Below are positions 24,473 to 32,362 of a stretch of DNA of 64,000 bases, piece by piece. The notes below the pieces were generated by a model. The model did no database searches, was not told the origin of the DNA, and worked only from the letters and a program-made list of their open reading frames with translations. This stretch comes from Phycisphaeraceae bacterium (GTDB lineage: Bacteria; Planctomycetota; Phycisphaerae; Phycisphaerales; Phycisphaeraceae): the NCBI GenBank assembly GCA_028284155.1, contig JANQSF010000065.1:62001-126000 (forward strand). The letters run 5' to 3'. Each line of letters opens with the position of its first letter. The first letter of the stretch is position 1. The position numbers were made by a program, and so were the translations under genes.

Positions 24473-25195
24473 ATGCAACCGGTGTCAGAATCGCGCCCAT
24501 CTCGACATCTGTCACATGGAATCACGATTCTTGAATTGCTTCTTGTGTTTTTCTTGATCGCGATCATCCTGGCCATTTTTCTCCCAACGCTACTACGCCA
24601 GTTTTCCGGCCGGGGAAGCATGAACCGCTGCTTAAGCAATTTGCAGAACGTCGCCACGGCGATGTCTTCGTATCTGAATGACAACAACAACGTGTTTCCA
24701 GCCGGCTCGGACGCCGGTGACCTGGCCTGCCACGACCTGTTTGGCGACGGTTATGGCATCGGGCTGAACGCCGACGATCGGCCGCTGAATCCCTACCTCA
24801 AAGGCGCTTTCGAAGTGGCTCAATGCCCTTGGGACGAGGGGACGGACTTGCCCGGCGCCTCGGAGGCTGACCACGCGTGGGAGGTCTACGGCAGTTCGTA
24901 TTGGTACCCGGCGACCAACACGTCGGGGATCTGGGCTGTCCCCAATCTCAACCTGTCGCAGGTCAAGCATCCCGGCAAAAAGATCATCAGCGCCGACCTG
25001 GTGATTCACACCGACCTCAAGGCTGACGAAGGGCGCAACCAGTGGCACAACAGCAATGAGCCGTTGCAGGTCAGCGCGGCTTTCGCGGACGGTCACGCGG
25101 AGTTCGTATTCCGCAAAACCGGCCCCGATGCGACGGCCAACCCAACCGACGTCGAAGACCTGCTCAAGTCAAAAAACAATCCACCCTACTATTGA
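24473..25195 (+). CDS. Type IV pseudopilin-like protein
   Basis: About 240 residues from the ATG at 24473 (an ATG at 24437 is possible). The prepilin cleavage site G-ITILELLLVFFLIAIILAIFLPTLL carries the conserved Glu5. It is followed by NRCLSNLQNVATAMSSYLNDNNNVFP and a globular domain with many Trp and Asn residues, ending in a planctomycete-type FADGHAEFVFRK segment. Related proteins are exported through type II secretion-like machinery. The N-methylation site lacks Phe1 (Ile instead). A signal-rich 170-bp gap precedes it, in which no other gene was seen. Confidence 0.8.
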   Translation: MQPVSESRPSRHLSHGITILELLLVFFLIAIILAIFLPTLLRQFSGRGSMNRCLSNLQNVATAMSSYLNDNNNVFPAGSDAGDLACHDLFGDGYGIGLNADDRPLNPYLKGAFEVAQCPWDEGTDLPGASEADHAWEVYGSSYWYPATNTSGIWAVPNLNLSQVKHPGKKIISADLVIHTDLKADEGRNQWHNSNEPLQVSAAFADGHAEFVFRKTGPDATANPTDVEDLLKSKNNPPYY

Positions 25196-25276
25196 TCGTT
25201 GTCCGAGGAACGGTCCAGCTCCGCGCCGATCCCGATAGCGTCTTGGAGTTAGGTGCACGCCAGCAGGAACACCGAC

Positions 25277-27133
25277 ATGCCTCGTATGGCTGTCCACATT
25301 CTGTGCGTCACACTCGCTGCGGTATCTGGCTGTTCCACGCGGCTAGTCAGTCAGCCCGTTGAGATCGAACCCATCCCATGGGAGTCCGTCCTGGACGAGG
25401 CGTCGCTGCGCGAGGTGCGGGAGACCGAGGCGGTCATGGCCAAACTGCGCCCGCCCATGAACGTTTCTTATGGCAAGATGCGCTTGTTCGACGTTTTACG
25501 CGATATTGAAACCGTGTCGGGCGTCCCCATCGACGTCAACTGGGCGGCGCTGGAAGCGGTTGGGATCGAACGCGATACGTCGATCACGCTGAAACTCAAG
25601 GGGGTCGCCGCTTCGACCGTGATCGAGTTTGTGCTCAATGAGGCCGGGTCGATCAGCGAACTTGAGCCGATCGGGTTTGCCTGCCGCGACGGGCGGGTTT
25701 ACGCCAGCACGCATCGAGAGCTGAATCGGAAGGCCTATGTGCGTACATACCAGCTTCACCCTGCCGTGATTCTGGGAGATCGGCGGCCTTCGCGCTGGGC
25801 GGACGACAAGAGCAAGGAAAACGCCAGGGTAGATATCGGGAATGATTACAAGCTCAAGTATGAAGCGTTGGTCGGGCAACTTGTGACTCTCGTGATGCCG
25901 CCGATCGGTGGGGGTGAGGATTGGGGTGCTTACAGTGGCAGCATCGGGTCCATTCAACGCGTCGGGGACACGCTGGTCATTGAAGCGACGCCTGATCAGC
26001 ACGAACACACTGCACGGATCATTCGTCGGTGGCACGAATCGATCGCCTACAAGTACGACTCGGAGTTGCGCTATGAGGCCGCCATGCCCGACGTGCGCGA
26101 CGCGTTTGAAGCCTACCGGCAAGGCGATGCGTTGACGGCGCAACGACTGATTCGGCGCGCATCGCGGACCGATCCCCAGAATCCATACGCGGCGGCCATG
26201 TCATTGGTCTTGACCGAGGCGTCGGCCCGGCAGCGCGGCGATCGTGCTTTCCGCGTCGCCGATGCCGACCTGCCCACTCTGTGGCCTGACCTGAATCCGA
26301 CAAACCGCGTGCAGAAGCTGAACGAGGTCGTCACCATCGGAGCCAAGGCCCGCACGCTGGCGGAGTTGATCGCGGAGTTGCAGTCGGCATCGTCGTGCAA
26401 CTTTCACGTCGATTGGGCGAGTCTTGAAGCGGTTGGGATCGAACGGGATACACCCTGCCTCGATCGGCCGATGACCGCGCCGCTGCGTGTCGCGGTCGAA
26501 CGCGTGCTGTCTATCGCAGGGTCGATCAGTGAGCTTGAACCGATCGGGTACCGGTATGAGGGCGATGTCGTCTACATTGACACAGAGAGGGACCTGCTGA
26601 AACGGCAGCGATTCGAACGCGCGTACTACATCGGGCGCATGCTTCACTGGTCTCTGCCACGCCAAGCCGTGTTTGGTCAGAGTCAGGGGCAATTGGTTTT
26701 CGATGACTACCCGGGATTGGACACGCTGAGACATGGGTCACACCCCGACGCCGAAACGGAAGCCGAGTTGATCGAACAGTTGAAGTCCAACGTCCGGGAC
26801 ACCATTGGTGACCTCGAGCATTGGGGGCAGTACGGTGGTGATGTCGCAACCTTGCGGGAGTCAATGGGCACTTTCTGGCTGCATGCCCCATTGGATACTC
26901 ACCGGAAAACGATCACCTTTCTCACACGCCTCTACCACCAGCAAATCCGCGACATCGCCGCCGCGCTGCGGCATGACCTGGTGATCGAGTTGTTACGCAA
27001 GGCTGAACGCCGCCGACGAGCCGGTGACACACGTGAATCGTGGCGGTTGACGCAGCGTGCGCTGGCAATCGACCCGTCGCACCCCATGGCCGCGGCGATG
27101 CACGGGTTGTTGAAGGATACGGCGGGGCGGTGA
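25277..27133 (+). CDS. Lipoprotein with two tandem STN/secretin-N-like domains
   Basis: 618 residues from MPRMAVHILC, with lipobox VSGC. Two copies of an about 100-residue module occur near 60-150 and 360-440. Each has a SVPIDVNWAALEAVGIERDT-like helix-strand unit followed by GSISELEPIGF/Y and a final DG-x-VY-x-ST/DT edge strand, the shape of the STN domain (secretin and TonB short N-terminal domain). Even the DNA of the two copies is nearly identical over the LEAVGIERDT segment, pointing to a fairly recent duplication. Each is followed by a helical region with RLIRRA or RLTQRALAIDPS-like repeats. Not a known secretin; function unknown. Confidence 0.7.
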   Translation: MPRMAVHILCVTLAAVSGCSTRLVSQPVEIEPIPWESVLDEASLREVRETEAVMAKLRPPMNVSYGKMRLFDVLRDIETVSGVPIDVNWAALEAVGIERDTSITLKLKGVAASTVIEFVLNEAGSISELEPIGFACRDGRVYASTHRELNRKAYVRTYQLHPAVILGDRRPSRWADDKSKENARVDIGNDYKLKYEALVGQLVTLVMPPIGGGEDWGAYSGSIGSIQRVGDTLVIEATPDQHEHTARIIRRWHESIAYKYDSELRYEAAMPDVRDAFEAYRQGDALTAQRLIRRASRTDPQNPYAAAMSLVLTEASARQRGDRAFRVADADLPTLWPDLNPTNRVQKLNEVVTIGAKARTLAELIAELQSASSCNFHVDWASLEAVGIERDTPCLDRPMTAPLRVAVERVLSIAGSISELEPIGYRYEGDVVYIDTERDLLKRQRFERAYYIGRMLHWSLPRQAVFGQSQGQLVFDDYPGLDTLRHGSHPDAETEAELIEQLKSNVRDTIGDLEHWGQYGGDVATLRESMGTFWLHAPLDTHRKTITFLTRLYHQQIRDIAAALRHDLVIELLRKAERRRRAGDTRESWRLTQRALAIDPSHPMAAAMHGLLKDTAGR

Positions 27134-27149
27134 TGCGCGTCATGTCTGT

Positions 27150-27174
27150 AGCCGCGACTTGTTGAGTCGCGGCT
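27150..27174. terminator. Bidirectional hairpin between convergent genes
   Basis: AGCCGCGACT (27150-27159) and AGTCGCGGCT (27165-27174) form a perfect 10-bp stem with a 5-base loop, between the stops of the tandem STN gene and the next minus-strand gene. No U-tract follows on either side. Confidence 0.45.
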
Positions 27175-27187
27175 GTAAGGGCGACGC

Positions 27188-27565
27188 TTACGACACGAAC
27201 CACGTGATCCTGAACCAGGGTGTGAACGAGACGACGAACGTGTAGAGCATGTAAGACGATGTGACGAGAAAGAGGGCGATACACAGGGCGATGCTGCCTC
27301 GTGTCTTGCGGATGTCGAGACAGACGCCCAGTGTCACCAAATAGAAAACCCACAGCGCGACAATGGTCGTGAGGCCCAACGTGGCAACGTCCTGTTGGCC
27401 GTCACTGGCGATCATGTCGTATTCGATCAAGTCGCGGTCTGACATCATCATTGCGATGCTGGCGACAACCGTGAGCGGTGCTAATACCACAGCAGAAAAC
27501 TTCGCCCAGAACCGAAAAGTTTCGTCTTGAGATGCGATCACGGCTTGCTCCTGACAAGAGCCCAC
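27188..27565 (-). CDS. Small membrane protein
   Basis: 125 residues with three or four hydrophobic segments (FSAVVLAPLTVVASIAMMM, LTTIVALWVFYLVTLGVCL, IALCIALFLVTSSYMLYTFVVSF). Basic residues lie between the last two. No family is recognised. It stops 55 bp before the convergent STN gene and is 6 bp from the stop of the oxidoreductase on the same strand, so it may be cotranscribed with it. Confidence 0.55.
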   Translation of the reverse strand: MGSCQEQAVIASQDETFRFWAKFSAVVLAPLTVVASIAMMMSDRDLIEYDMIASDGQQDVATLGLTTIVALWVFYLVTLGVCLDIRKTRGSIALCIALFLVTSSYMLYTFVVSFTPWFRITWFVS

Positions 27566-27571
27566 CTGATC

Positions 27572-28639
27572 CTATGCAACCTCGACCCCGCTCGCCCGCA
27601 GCACGGTCTCCTGCACGGCCAGGTCGTGCGCGGGTGACCAATCAAAAGCCTTTTCGCCGCGGATGACTTTGGCCAAGTCGAGGAACTCGCCGTCGTATCG
27701 GCCGGTCATCTTGGGCATGGGGACGTTGTGGTAGCCGCGTGGGTGTTTGCCGCGCGGTTTGGCTAGCGACATGGCCACGTTGGGCGGTTCGAGCGGCTTG
27801 ACGTCGATCACGCCGGCGTCACCGGCGACGACGAACTGCCGGCGGCGGGCGCCGTCGTGCTCGATCAATGCGCTGCGGACGGTCGCGGTCGTTTTGGCGT
27901 ATTCGAGCACGGCGAGTTGATTGTCGGCCAGCGTGTCCTTCTCGGGGAACGTGCGTCGGACGAACGGTGTGACCTTGTCGGGCTTGCCGAGGATGTGCAC
28001 GACCGAATCGACCACGTGGCAGCCGAGTTCGAACATCGTCCCGCCGGGGAATCGGGCCAGGTGTTTGCGTGTGGCGTCGTTGCTGAGCTTGCTGATGACG
28101 GCGTGGACCTCGAAGACGTTGCTCAGCCAGCCCTCTCGCACAGCCTGGTAGATGAGTTGAAAGGCTGGGTTGTAGCGGAACATGTAGCCCATCTGGATGG
28201 TGAGCTTCCGTCGTGTCGCTTCGTCGAGGATGCGTTTGAAGTGGGCGAGGTCGTTGCCGGCCGGCTTGTCGAGGTGGATGTGCATCCCGGCCTTGATCGC
28301 CAGTTCCGCGTGGTCGAGCAGGTGCTCGACGTCGGTTTCGATCGCGACGGCCTGCAGGCCCTTCGTGTTGAGCAGTTGCTCGACGGAGACGAACGGCAGG
28401 TCGCGATACGACTTGCTCGCGGCGACCCGCTTGGCACGAACGGCGTCCGGCTCGGCGACGGCGACGACCTCGTAGTCGGCAGTCAGCTTGCGCATCGTCG
28501 CCATCTTGCCGGCGGCGTGCGCGTGTTTCGTCCCGATCTGCCCGACCTTGATCCGCGGCCGATCGGCGGCGCGCGTGGGTGTGGCGGTCAATGTCATGGC
28601 TGTGAGACCGGCGGTCTGAAGGAAGTGGCGGCGTTGCAT
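27572..28639 (-). CDS. Tat-exported Gfo/Idh/MocA oxidoreductase
   Basis: 355 residues from MQRRHFLQTAG, a twin-arginine signal with cleavage after TPTRAAD; the ATG at 28681 is upstream of an unconserved leader. IKVGQIGTKHAHAAGKM marks the nucleotide-binding Rossmann strand, and EPDAVRAKRVAASKSYRDLPFVS and LLDHAELAIKAGMHIHLDKPAGNDL carry the conserved EKP-like motif (here DKPAG). The C-terminal part has GYHNVPMP and a DGEFLDLAKVIRGEKAFDWS segment. These periplasmic NAD(P)-enzymes act on sugars or polyols. Repeats upstream (28646-28688) separate it from the caspase-like gene. Confidence 0.88.
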   Translation of the reverse strand: MQRRHFLQTAGLTAMTLTATPTRAADRPRIKVGQIGTKHAHAAGKMATMRKLTADYEVVAVAEPDAVRAKRVAASKSYRDLPFVSVEQLLNTKGLQAVAIETDVEHLLDHAELAIKAGMHIHLDKPAGNDLAHFKRILDEATRRKLTIQMGYMFRYNPAFQLIYQAVREGWLSNVFEVHAVISKLSNDATRKHLARFPGGTMFELGCHVVDSVVHILGKPDKVTPFVRRTFPEKDTLADNQLAVLEYAKTTATVRSALIEHDGARRRQFVVAGDAGVIDVKPLEPPNVAMSLAKPRGKHPRGYHNVPMPKMTGRYDGEFLDLAKVIRGEKAFDWSPAHDLAVQETVLRASGVEVA

Positions 28640-28645
28640 GGGGAT

Positions 28646-28688
28646 CGAGAGAGGCACGAAGGCACGGAGCGACGGAGGCACGAAGGGG
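28646..28688. repeat. Copy of the GGCACGAAGG-type intergenic repeat
   Basis: Contains GAGAGGCACGAAGGCACGGAG and GGAGGCACGAAGGGG. Same family as 4871-4910, 5486-5662 and 13655-13825. No matching opposite arm was seen here. Confidence 0.7.
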
Positions 28689-28741
28689 TGGCGCGGTGTT
28701 GCCGCGTTTTAGCAAGCCGCGGCTACGGCGAAATCGCGACC

Positions 28742-30481
28742 TCACGGTGTCGCCGTTGTCGTCACGTCCTGTCCAGCCTGCGTCACGCTCTTGCCGGACA
28801 GCGCGGGCAGGTGGCCGGCCTCGCGCTCGACCAGCGCGGCGTAGTCGCTCTGACGGTCCGGGGCAATCTGATACAGGTTGCCCGCCAGCGCCGCGTTCTC
28901 AAGTAAGTGCAGGACGCGCTGCGTCTTGACCCACTTGTGCTCCAAGTCGCGACGTTTGCGTTCGATCTTGTTCTGCTTCTCACGCAGATCAACCATCTTC
29001 TTGTAGTCTTTGTGGCCCTCGATCATCTTGACGATCTGGTCTCCTTCGGTCTCGATGGCCTGGTGGATGCGCGGGTGCCAAGCGTTGCGGATCTCGGGGT
29101 AGTTCTTGGCGACGATCGAGTAGATCGCGCGGCGGATCGTTTCCGCGTCTTTGCCAAGCTTCGATTTCTCGCCAGCCAACTTCTTGCGTTCGTCTTCGGT
29201 CTTTTTCGCCAGGTCGCGCGCGGCCTTGGCGCGGTTGTCGCCCTTTAGGCCGAGGTTCTTGGACAGCGTTTCGAGCACGACGCGGTCGATCGGTGTCGCG
29301 GCGGCCAGCAGGTCGGAGTACTTGGAGTCCTGCGTGAGCAGCGGCGCGGGCGGGGCGGGAGACGCCGGAGCCGTGGCCACCGGTGATTGGCCAACCGAGA
29401 CGGCGACCAACGCCGGCGCGACGTCCTTCCCCTTGGGTTGTTCCACCTTGGCGGCCGGGACGGGCGGCGTGGGTTTGGGCTGACCCTTCTTCTCGTCCGT
29501 CTTCTTCGCGTCGTCCTTCTTCGCGGCCGGCTTCGGCCGCTTCGTCTCGCTGAACTTGCGCAGGAACGCGTCGCTGGTTTTGATCGGGATGTCGATCGTG
29601 TCGGAGTGGATGATGGTGTACGCGTGCGCCTCGGCGAAGCTCACCTGCCCGTCACCGTCGTAGTCCGGGCGTTCGATCGCCTTGCCCAATCGCGTCTTGC
29701 CGTACAACGCTTCCCAGAAGTACGTGCTGTATTCCCGATAGTTGGCTTCGTTGATGTCGGGCGTGCAGCCGGCGGCGGGGCGGGTGTGCACGGTCGCGTA
29801 GAATCCGCATCGCCGACCCTTCGACAGCCCTTTGGCTGGGTCGCCTTCCTCGAAAATCACGTTTGCAAAGCCGCCCGAAAAGCACTGCACCATGATGATG
29901 ATGACGGGCGTCTCGTTGGGGATGCTGTCCAGCCGGGCGACGAAGTCGCGGACGTAGATCGATTGATTGTTCCACAGCATGAGCTTGGTGTTGTGCTTGG
30001 TCTTGCTCGCCCCACGCCCGCCGTGCGCGGTGACGTAAATGAAGACGCGGTCGTCAGGCCCGAGCTTCGACCCGGTCTTGTTGATCCACTTGTCCAACTC
30101 GGCCACGCTCGACGGGCCGGCCACGTCGGGCAGCGTGTGCGAGCGGTACTGGTGGTAGAGGTACTTGGTTTGGTTGGCGATCGTGGCCAGCAGCAGCGAC
30201 GGCTTGGGGATGTCGAAGTCCGGGTCCATGAATTGCAGGTCACGGCCCTTGTCGTGGCCGTCGGCAAACAGCAGCGTGTGCGGGGCGTCGGCCCGCCCCA
30301 TGTCGCGCAGCATCCGCTGGTAGTACAGGACGTTTTTCTCAAGCGAGACCTGGTTGCCCGTCGGGCTGTAGCCGCCGGCGATGGTCAGGAAATAGTCCTT
30401 GGCCGACGCGGGTGTCGTCCATGCGACCACGAACAGCAGGGCGATGCATGCGGCGAGCGTTCCGACGGGACGGTGAGGCAT
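28742..30481 (-). CDS. Secreted caspase-like (peptidase C13/C14 fold) protein with EF-hand and coiled coil
   Basis: 579 residues from MPHRPVGTLAAC (ATG at 30481), with signal ending TTPASAK. The clan CD catalytic pair is visible: VFIYVTAHGGRG (His) and IIIMVQCFSGGFANV (Cys), resembling legumain/caspase. An EF-hand loop DYDGDGQVSFAEA lies about 75 residues after the Cys. A Lys/Pro/Ala-rich linker follows, then a C-terminal coiled coil (KTEDERKKLAGEKSKLGKD; KKMVDLREKQNKIERKRRDLEH). A calcium-sensing periplasmic cysteine peptidase is suggested; its target is unknown. Unrelated to metazoan caspases beyond the fold. Confidence 0.78.
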   Translation of the reverse strand: MPHRPVGTLAACIALLFVVAWTTPASAKDYFLTIAGGYSPTGNQVSLEKNVLYYQRMLRDMGRADAPHTLLFADGHDKGRDLQFMDPDFDIPKPSLLLATIANQTKYLYHQYRSHTLPDVAGPSSVAELDKWINKTGSKLGPDDRVFIYVTAHGGRGASKTKHNTKLMLWNNQSIYVRDFVARLDSIPNETPVIIIMVQCFSGGFANVIFEEGDPAKGLSKGRRCGFYATVHTRPAAGCTPDINEANYREYSTYFWEALYGKTRLGKAIERPDYDGDGQVSFAEAHAYTIIHSDTIDIPIKTSDAFLRKFSETKRPKPAAKKDDAKKTDEKKGQPKPTPPVPAAKVEQPKGKDVAPALVAVSVGQSPVATAPASPAPPAPLLTQDSKYSDLLAAATPIDRVVLETLSKNLGLKGDNRAKAARDLAKKTEDERKKLAGEKSKLGKDAETIRRAIYSIVAKNYPEIRNAWHPRIHQAIETEGDQIVKMIEGHKDYKKMVDLREKQNKIERKRRDLEHKWVKTQRVLHLLENAALAGNLYQIAPDRQSDYAALVEREAGHLPALSGKSVTQAGQDVTTTATP

Positions 30482-30567
30482 CGTTTGACTCCAGTGAGCG
30501 TGTGTGCCGAGGATTGATACGTATTGTAGCGACGCGGGGCGTCGCGTAGTGGCCGGCAGCGCCCCAA

Positions 30568-30733
30568 TCGTCATCGTCCTCGCATCTGTGATCGTAATCG
30601 ACGGCGGCTCGTCACGCGCAACGGGTATGTCACTGACGTCGCGCTAAGCCGCTAGCGGCCGTTCGCGCGATCGGGTGGCGATTGGTCATGGGGGCGTTGC
30701 CGATGACGATTACGAGGACGAGTAGGATGACGA
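30568..30733. repeat. Intergenic GATTACGAGGACGA-type repeat, inverted copies
   Basis: GTCATCGTCCTCGC and GTGATCGTAATCGA at 30570-30604 and the opposite-sense GATGACGATTACGAGGACGAG at 30701-30722 are imperfect inverted relatives, separated by about 100 bp. The same sequence word recurs at 34597-34632. The region is upstream of the caspase-like gene and downstream of the sulfatase (both minus strand). No gene is supported. Confidence 0.5.
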
Positions 30734-30760
30734 CTTGCGTCAAGTCAATTTGGCCCGTCT

Positions 30761-32227
30761 TCAGCGATCGAGTCGTTCCTTGACCAATTCCAGCACGGGG
30801 TCGTCGATCTCGTCCATCTTCAAGACCAGTTCGGCCGACATCAGGGCGATCGTTGCAGCGTGGTCGACCTTGCTAATCAGATTCGTCGTCTCATCCGGGT
30901 CGTTTTGTAAGTCGTAGAACTCGTCGCGCTTCGGGTTGAGGTAGTCTTTGACGAGCTTCCACCGCTTGGTCCGCAGCATCCGCATGTGCGTCCGCGACTG
31001 GTGCTTGGTTGAGTACTGGGCGAACAGGTCGTCGTCCCACGCGACGCCCTTGTCGCCGCGCAACAACGGTGCGAAGTCGCGCCCACGGATCGTCTCACCC
31101 CTGGGTAGTCTCGCGCCGGCGATGCCGCACAGCGTCGGGTAATAATCGAGGAACGAGATCGTCCGCTCGACCCGTTGCCCAGCCTTCGTGACGCCCGGCC
31201 AAACGATGCACGTCGGCACGCGGATCGAGTGGTCGTACATGTTTGGCCGCTGCCCGCGCGGGATGTTCTCAGTGGCCGGCGGCAACGCGTCCCGCTTGAG
31301 CACCCAGTGGCCGTTGCCCTTGTGCCAGATGCCGTTGTGACCCATCTGGTAGCCGTGGTCGGACGTGAACACGACGACGGTGTTGTCCGCCAGCTTCAGG
31401 TCGCTCAGTGTCTTCATCACGCGCCCGACGTTGCGATCGACGCCGCGCACCGACGCGAGGTACTCGCGCGTCATCCGCTTGACCCGCGCCGTATCGAGCC
31501 CGGGGTAGTCCGGGTGGGGCGGTTTCGGGTCGAGCTTTTCGAAAGGGGCCCAGTCCTCGGGCGCGACGGGCAGCCAGCGCGTGTGCGGGGCGCGGTAGTG
31601 CAGCACGAGCAGGAACGGCTTGTCCTTGGGGCAATTCGTAATGAATGCGATCGCGTGGTCAGTCAGGATGTCGGTGGTCAGGCCCGTGAACTTGGTCTGT
31701 TCGCCATAGTGCTCCAATGTCGGGTTGTTCGGCGACCATCCGCCGCCGCGGTGGCCCATGAAGTAGTTGAAGCCCGTCTTTGTCGGGTGGTGCGCGTCGG
31801 TCAGGCCAAGGTGCCACTTGCCGACGAGCCCTGTGTGATACCCGGCACGCTGAATCGCCTCGTACCATGTCGTCGTCTTCGGATCGAGCCCATGGTTAGG
31901 TTCACGCCGGGGGTTGATCCAGTCGGTGATGCCCAGCTCGCTGCCGTAACGGCTCGTCGCCAGCGACGCCCGTGACGGGCTGCACACGGGCGTGGGCGTG
32001 AAGCAGTTACGCAGGTACGCGCCGCGCTTAAACAACTTGTCGAGGTTCGGCGTGTTCGCATAGGTATTGTCTCCATAGACACCGACCGCCCACGGGGCCT
32101 GATCGTCGGTCATGATGAAGACGATATTGGGGCGGTTCCGCGGGTCGCCGGGGGCGGCGGCACTTCGTTGCACGTGAAACAACGACGCGGTCAACATAAT
32201 GGCAACGATCGAACAAAGACGAATCAT
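30761..32227 (-). CDS. Cys-type sulfatase
   Basis: 488 residues from MIRLCSIVAIML (ATG at 32227); the upstream ATG gives an unlikely leader. Signal peptide, then NIVFIMTDDQAPWAVG with two Asp metal ligands. The formylglycine motif VCSPSRASLATSRYGSELGI carries the Cys. WHLGLTDAHHPT and TVVVFTSDHGYQMGHNGIWHKGNGHW carry further active-site residues. It removes sulfate from carbohydrates or similar esters and requires formylglycine-generating enzyme, not in this window. The family is abundant in Planctomycetes and fits a polysaccharide-degrading lifestyle. Confidence 0.95.
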   Translation of the reverse strand: MIRLCSIVAIMLTASLFHVQRSAAAPGDPRNRPNIVFIMTDDQAPWAVGVYGDNTYANTPNLDKLFKRGAYLRNCFTPTPVCSPSRASLATSRYGSELGITDWINPRREPNHGLDPKTTTWYEAIQRAGYHTGLVGKWHLGLTDAHHPTKTGFNYFMGHRGGGWSPNNPTLEHYGEQTKFTGLTTDILTDHAIAFITNCPKDKPFLLVLHYRAPHTRWLPVAPEDWAPFEKLDPKPPHPDYPGLDTARVKRMTREYLASVRGVDRNVGRVMKTLSDLKLADNTVVVFTSDHGYQMGHNGIWHKGNGHWVLKRDALPPATENIPRGQRPNMYDHSIRVPTCIVWPGVTKAGQRVERTISFLDYYPTLCGIAGARLPRGETIRGRDFAPLLRGDKGVAWDDDLFAQYSTKHQSRTHMRMLRTKRWKLVKDYLNPKRDEFYDLQNDPDETTNLISKVDHAATIALMSAELVLKMDEIDDPVLELVKERLDR

Positions 32228-32362
32228 TGTGTGCTCCAGTATCAAATCACGCCATTCAGCCACGTCGCTTGCGACGCGCCGCAGCGTCACATTGGCGTCG
32301 AGTATACAAGCCACACCCGACGCGCGTCGCATGCGACGCGGTTAAACAGGTGACGCTGCACG

